Below, piece after piece: positions 60,678 to 64,000 of a stretch of DNA of 64,000 nucleotides. Both the position numbers and the translations under genes were made by a program. The notes under the pieces are model-generated. The model saw only the letters and a list, made by a program, of their open reading frames with translations, searched no databases and had not been told where the DNA came from. Positions within the stretch are counted from its first letter, which is position 1. Each line of letters starts with the position of its first letter. The stretch lies in the NCBI RefSeq assembly GCF_039729015.1, contig NZ_CP155792.1:2132001-2196000 (forward strand). Reading direction: 5' to 3'. Origin of the DNA: Blastococcus sp. HT6-30. GTDB lineage: Bacteria; Actinomycetota; Actinomycetes; Mycobacteriales; Geodermatophilaceae.

Positions 60678-61175
60678 ATGGTCGACTCGAGGGGCACCCT
60701 CGCGCAGGACGGACGACGCGCGGAGCGGCTGGAGCTGCGGGTGCCCACCACAGCGACCCAGCTGCCGGCGGTACGGGCGATGGCCGGTGACCTGGCGATG
60801 CGGATGGACTACGACCTCGACGCGGTGGAGGACCTCCGGCTCGCCGTGGACGAGGCCTGCGCGACCCTTACGACCGTCGCCCTGGGCGACGCCCCGCTGA
60901 CCGTCGTCTTCGAGACCACCCGCGCCGGGCTGCACATCGACGCCTGGGTGCCGACCGCCGACGGCACCGAGGTGCCCACCGACGGGTTCGGCTGGGCGGT
61001 GCTCGCCGCCCTGGTGGACGCGGTCGAGGGCCGCCGGTCCACCGAGGGCGAGATGCCCGGCGGGAACGGTTCCGGGGCCCCGGTCGCCGTCATCTCGCTG
61101 GAGAAGTACCTCCCTGGTCAGCGTCCGACCGGGGTGGACGGCGGTCCGGGGCAGAACCTCACGGTGGCCCGGTGA
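60678..61175 (+). CDS. rsbW: anti-sigma factor serine kinase
   Basis: Predicted 165 residues. GHKL ATPase fold: LPAVRAMAGDLAMRMDYDLD, the N-box helix DLRLAVDEACATLTT, in which the usual Asn is replaced by Thr, and TDGFGWAVLAALVDAVEG for the ATP lid side. RsbW/UsfX-type proteins bind the sigma factor and phosphorylate STAS antagonists; some actinobacterial members are poor kinases. Its stop overlaps the sigma gene start (GTGA), so both are produced together. It stands behind the GTTT/GGGTA promoter. Confidence 0.87.
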   Translation: MVDSRGTLAQDGRRAERLELRVPTTATQLPAVRAMAGDLAMRMDYDLDAVEDLRLAVDEACATLTTVALGDAPLTVVFETTRAGLHIDAWVPTADGTEVPTDGFGWAVLAALVDAVEGRRSTEGEMPGGNGSGAPVAVISLEKYLPGQRPTGVDGGPGQNLTVAR

Positions 61176-62116
61176 GCCGGTCGGCTGCCACCGACTCCCG
61201 CGAGGAGGAGCCGCTGAACGCCGCGGAGGGCACCCCGGTCGACCCCGCCGCCGAGGCGCCCGTCGACACCCCGGACGAGCCCGCGGTCGAGACGCCGGCG
61301 GAGCCGGTGGCCGAGGCGGCGCCCGCCCCCGAGCCCGATGCTCCGCCGCTGTCGGAGAACCGGAAGCGGGCCGAGCGGACCGCCCCGCTGTTCGCCGAGC
61401 TGGCGACCCTGGAGAAGGACGACCCACGCCGGGAGCGGCTGCGGGAGATCCTCGTCGAGGAGCACCTGCCACTCGTGCGGCACTTCGCCCGCCGCTTCAG
61501 CAACCGCGGCGAGCCGTTCGACGACCTGCTGCAGGTCGGCACGCTCGGCCTGATCGCTGCGATCGACCGGTTCGACCCGACCCGCGGAGTCGAGTTCCTC
61601 TCGTTCGCGGTGCCGACGATCACCGGTGAGATCAAGCGGCACTTCCGCGACCAGGGCTGGTCGGTGCGGGTGCCGCGGCGGCTGCAGGAGCTGCACCTGT
61701 CGCTGAACGCCGCCGTCGGCGAGCTGGCCCAGAAGAACGGTCGCGCACCGACCCCCTCGGAGCTGGCCGAGCACCTGGGCATCCCGCGCGCCGAGGTGCT
61801 CGAGGGCCTGGCCGTGGCCAACGCCTACCGCAGCAGCTCCCTCGACGAGCGGCTCTCCGGTGAGGACGACTCCCCCACCCTGGCCGCGACGCTGGGCGAG
61901 GAGGATGCCGCGCTGGAGGGCGTGGAGTACCGCGAGTCGCTGCAGCCGCTGCTGGCCACCATCCCGGCCCGCGAGCGACGCATCCTGATCCTGCGGTTCT
62001 TCGGGAACATGACGCAGTCGCAGATCGCCGCCGACATCGGCATCTCGCAGATGCACGTGTCGCGGCTGCTCAGCCAGACGCTGGCCAAGTTGCGCGAGGG
62101 CCTGCTCAAGGACTGA
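61172..62116 (+). CDS. SigB/SigF/SigG-family RNA polymerase sigma factor
   Basis: Predicted 314 residues, GTG start. A Pro/Glu/Ala-rich 65-residue N-terminal tail precedes region 2 (LPLVRHFARRFSNRGEPFDD, then LLQVGTLGLIAAIDRFDP and FLSFAVPTITGEIKRHFRDQ), region 3 (RAPTPSELAEHLGI) and region 4 (ERRILILRFFGNMTQSQIAA, then ISQMHVSRLLSQTLAKL). This is a general-stress or developmental sigma factor kept in check by the co-encoded RsbW. The long acidic tail is unusual for the family and may affect the contact with RsbW. Confidence 0.93.
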   Translation: MSRSAATDSREEEPLNAAEGTPVDPAAEAPVDTPDEPAVETPAEPVAEAAPAPEPDAPPLSENRKRAERTAPLFAELATLEKDDPRRERLREILVEEHLPLVRHFARRFSNRGEPFDDLLQVGTLGLIAAIDRFDPTRGVEFLSFAVPTITGEIKRHFRDQGWSVRVPRRLQELHLSLNAAVGELAQKNGRAPTPSELAEHLGIPRAEVLEGLAVANAYRSSSLDERLSGEDDSPTLAATLGEEDAALEGVEYRESLQPLLATIPARERRILILRFFGNMTQSQIAADIGISQMHVSRLLSQTLAKLREGLLKD

Positions 62117-62158
62117 AAGACTGCGGTCCTCCGCACCGCGCCGCGGCCAGGAACCGTT

Positions 62159-62197
62159 CCCGGCCGGGCACGAGCCGCTGCCCGTGTCCCGGCCGGG
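62159..62197 (+). terminator. hairpin after the sigma factor gene
   Basis: CCGGCCGGGCACG (from 62159) pairs with CGTGTCCCGGCCGG (to about 62196) with a single bulge. It lies in the 110-bp convergent gap between the sigma gene and the slipin gene. Confidence 0.5.
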
Positions 62198-62226
62198 AGC
62201 CCTCGGCGTCCCGACCGGTCCACCTG

Positions 62227-63450
62227 TCAGCGCGGCGCGTCGCCCTCCTCGGTCGCGCTGAACTGCTCGCGGACGGCGGGATCGGCCGCCGGGCCGCTGT
62301 CCCGCACGTCGGCGGTGACCTCGGACAACGGGGGCGGGGTCGGGACGGCCGGCACCGAGTCGGTGATGCTGGACAGCTCGATGCGGGCCTCCGGCTGGTC
62401 GGCCGCGGCCGGCAGGTGCGACTCGAACCAGCTGCTGGTGTCCAGGCCGCCGTCGGCCGGGCGGGAGCCGTTGCCGGCGCCCTTCTCCGGGTCGACGTCC
62501 ATCCACGACGTGCCGCCTTCGGCGCCGCCGAGGTTGGCCAGCCCCTCCAGCGCCTTGCTGAACTCACTGGGCACGATCCACATCTTGTTGGCGTCGCCCT
62601 GCGCGATCTTCGGCAGCGTCTGCAGGTACTGGTAGGCCAGCAGCCCCTGGTCGGGCTTGCCGTCGTGGATGGCCTGGAAGACCGTCTCGATGGACTTCGC
62701 CTGGCCCTGGGCCTGCAGGTAGAGGGCGGCGCGCTCACCCTCGGCACGCAGGATCCGGCTCTGCCGCTCGGCCTCCGCCTCGAGGATCGCGGACTGCTTC
62801 TTGCCCTCCGCCGACAGGATCGCGGCGGCCTTCTCGCCTTCCGCGGAGGTGATCGCCGCCTGCCGCTGGCCCTCGGCGGTGAGGATGATCGCACGCTTGT
62901 CGCGGTCGGCGCGCATCTGCTTCTCCATCGAGTCCTGGATGGACAGCGGCGGGTCGATGGCCTTGATCTCGACGCGGGCCACGCGCAGGCCCCAGGGCCC
63001 GGTCGTGCCGTCCAGCACGGAGCGCAGCTGGCTGTTGATGCCGTCCCGGCCGGTCAGGGCGCCCTCGAGGTTCAGCCCACCGACGACGTTGCGCAGCGTC
63101 GTCGTCGTGAGCTGCTCCATGCCGGTGATGTAGTTGGCGATGCCGTAGACCGCCAGCCGCGGGTCGGTGACCTGGAAGTAGACGACGGTGTCGATGCCGA
63201 CCTGAAGGTTGTCGGCGGTGATGACCGGCTGCGGGGGGAAGGAGATGACCTGCTCGCGCAGGTCGATCGTGGCGCGCACCCGGTCGATGAACGGCACCAG
63301 GATCGACAGGCCGGGCGACAGGGTCCGGCTGTACCGGCCCAGCCGTTCGACGACCTTGGCCTGAGCCTGCGGAACGATGGTCACGCTCTTGGCGATCACG
63401 ACGATCACCAGGACGGCGATCACGAGCAGTGCGATGAGGGCCGCGTCCAC
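62227..63450 (-). CDS. SPFH/band-7 membrane protein (slipin/paraslipin type)
   Basis: Predicted 407 residues, GTG start. One N-terminal membrane anchor (LIALLVIAVLVIVVIA), then the band-7 domain with VPQAQAKVVERLGRYSRTLS, VPFIDRVRATIDLREQVISF and ITGMEQLTTTTLRNVVGGLN, and a coiled coil of repeated AEGEKAAAILSAEG-like units (about 205-260). The C-terminal 100 residues are Pro/Asp-rich and probably cytoplasmic. Slipins scaffold membrane microdomains and usually pair with NfeD, encoded 78 bases upstream. Stress-linked membrane protection is the usual suggestion. Confidence 0.9.
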   Translation of the reverse strand: MDAALIALLVIAVLVIVVIAKSVTIVPQAQAKVVERLGRYSRTLSPGLSILVPFIDRVRATIDLREQVISFPPQPVITADNLQVGIDTVVYFQVTDPRLAVYGIANYITGMEQLTTTTLRNVVGGLNLEGALTGRDGINSQLRSVLDGTTGPWGLRVARVEIKAIDPPLSIQDSMEKQMRADRDKRAIILTAEGQRQAAITSAEGEKAAAILSAEGKKQSAILEAEAERQSRILRAEGERAALYLQAQGQAKSIETVFQAIHDGKPDQGLLAYQYLQTLPKIAQGDANKMWIVPSEFSKALEGLANLGGAEGGTSWMDVDPEKGAGNGSRPADGGLDTSSWFESHLPAAADQPEARIELSSITDSVPAVPTPPPLSEVTADVRDSGPAADPAVREQFSATEEGDAPR

Positions 63451-63528
63451 GGCTGGCTCCCTTCGTCGGGGGTCAGCCCCGATCCTCCCCCGCCGGGTAC
63501 GCCGACGTCAGCACCCTGTGGACGGGTA

Positions 63529-63963
63529 TCACTCCAGGGCGTCGCCGACGACCGCGGTCGCTCCCTCCACCTGCAGGATGCGCACCGTCTTCCCGACGTC
63601 GAACGACTCCGCGCTGTGCTGGCTCCGTGCACTCCACTCGTCGGCCCCCAGCCGGATCCGGCCACCGGAGACGTCGACGTGCTCGGTGACCTGCGCCGTC
63701 TTGCCGATGAGCGTGTCGACGCCGTCGAGCTGCAGCGGGGTGCGGTCGGTCAACTGCTTCTTCGCCAGCGGGCGCACCAGGACCAGGAGCACACCGGAGA
63801 CGACGATGAAGGTGGCCACCTGCAGCGCCAGCGCGCCACCCAGCAGCGCGACGGTCATGCCGCCGAGCGCGCCACCGGCCAGCATCAGCAGTACCAGGTC
63901 GAGGGTGAGCATCTCGCCGACGGCCAACGCCCCCGCACCGATCAACCACAGCAACCACGCCAT
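63529..63963 (-). CDS. NfeD-family membrane protein
   Basis: Predicted 144 residues. Membrane segments LLWLIGAGALAVGEMLTLDL, LLMLAGGALGGMTVALL and LQVATFIVVSGVLLVLVRPL, followed by a C-terminal OB-fold domain (about 75-140) with LIGKTAQVTEHVDVSGGRIR and GKTVRILQVEGATAVV. NfeD proteins act with the adjacent slipin. It is the first gene of the nfeD-slipin unit; the 37 bases left before the window end hold no gene. Confidence 0.88.
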   Translation of the reverse strand: MAWLLWLIGAGALAVGEMLTLDLVLLMLAGGALGGMTVALLGGALALQVATFIVVSGVLLVLVRPLAKKQLTDRTPLQLDGVDTLIGKTAQVTEHVDVSGGRIRLGADEWSARSQHSAESFDVGKTVRILQVEGATAVVGDALE

Positions 63964-64000
63964 GCACCGAGTCTGGCAGAGCCGCAGGCCCGGGACGCCC

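Overview
The window is high-GC (well above 70 percent) DNA from an actinobacterium. The gene content (an EthA/EthR pair, Ku plus split LigD, a furA-katA operon, a c-di-AMP riboswitch in front of a cell-wall transglycosylase gene, a SigB/SigF-type stress module) and the alanine/arginine-rich proteins suggest a soil or desiccation-tolerant lineage such as Geodermatophilaceae. That family assignment is inference from gene content; there is no rRNA here to test it. Nearly every base is coding, with many 4-bp start/stop overlaps and strong GC-rich hairpins between transcription units.

Layout. 1-4.2 kb: protocatechuate / 4-hydroxybenzoate catabolism (pcaHGB, a divergent IclR regulator, pobA). 4.2-6.6 kb: a two-subunit acyl-CoA dehydrogenase. 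7.1-11.4 kb: membrane transhydrogenase pntAB, a small coiled-coil protein and a TauE/SafE-type exporter. 11.4-12.9 kb: one IS110-family element whose long left non-coding end can fold like a bridge RNA. 12.9-17.8 kb: a GH3 enzyme, a secreted transglycosylase-like protein with a c-di-AMP riboswitch leader, a methyltransferase and an SDR. 17.8-20.1 kb: ethA-ethR orthologs, followed by the wreck of an SMP-30-like gene. 20.6-24.4 kb: universal stress protein, DivIVA-like coiled-coil protein, CE1758/CE1759-type flavin monooxygenase/reductase pair, small lipoprotein. 24.6-31.3 kb: GltB-like FMN protein, gluconate permease and kinase, MFS protein, cupin. 31.4-38.9 kb: FAD/Fe-S dehydrogenase, KhtTU-type antiporter, SGNH esterase, enoyl-CoA hydratase, FabG-type reductase. 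38.4-46.3 kb: small kinase, two AI-2E family proteins, ankyrin protein, dienelactone hydrolase, SatD-like protein, PPOX protein, PAC2 protein. 46.3-50.9 kb: aromatic-acid MFS transporter, furA-katA, purU. 51-55.5 kb: a broken DUF222 gene and the NHEJ cluster ku / ligase / polymerase. 55.6-64 kb: DUF1360 protein, a STAS antagonist, topoisomerase IB, a SpoIIE-ATPase-STAS switch protein, RsbW and a SigB/F-type sigma factor behind its own GTTT-N16-GGGTA promoter, then a slipin/NfeD pair.

How parts work together. A 15-bp imperfect palindrome (TTCCRCTGGGYGGAA-like) occurs before the IclR gene, before pobA and before the distant aromatic-acid transporter, which suggests one IclR regulon linking uptake, 4-hydroxybenzoate hydroxylation and ring cleavage. 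The last 7 kb encode all the parts of a partner-switching stress cascade. No complete unknown defence or biosynthetic system was recognised; the best leads are the three-site operator, the IS110 leader RNA, the fused partner-switching protein and the gene remnants.
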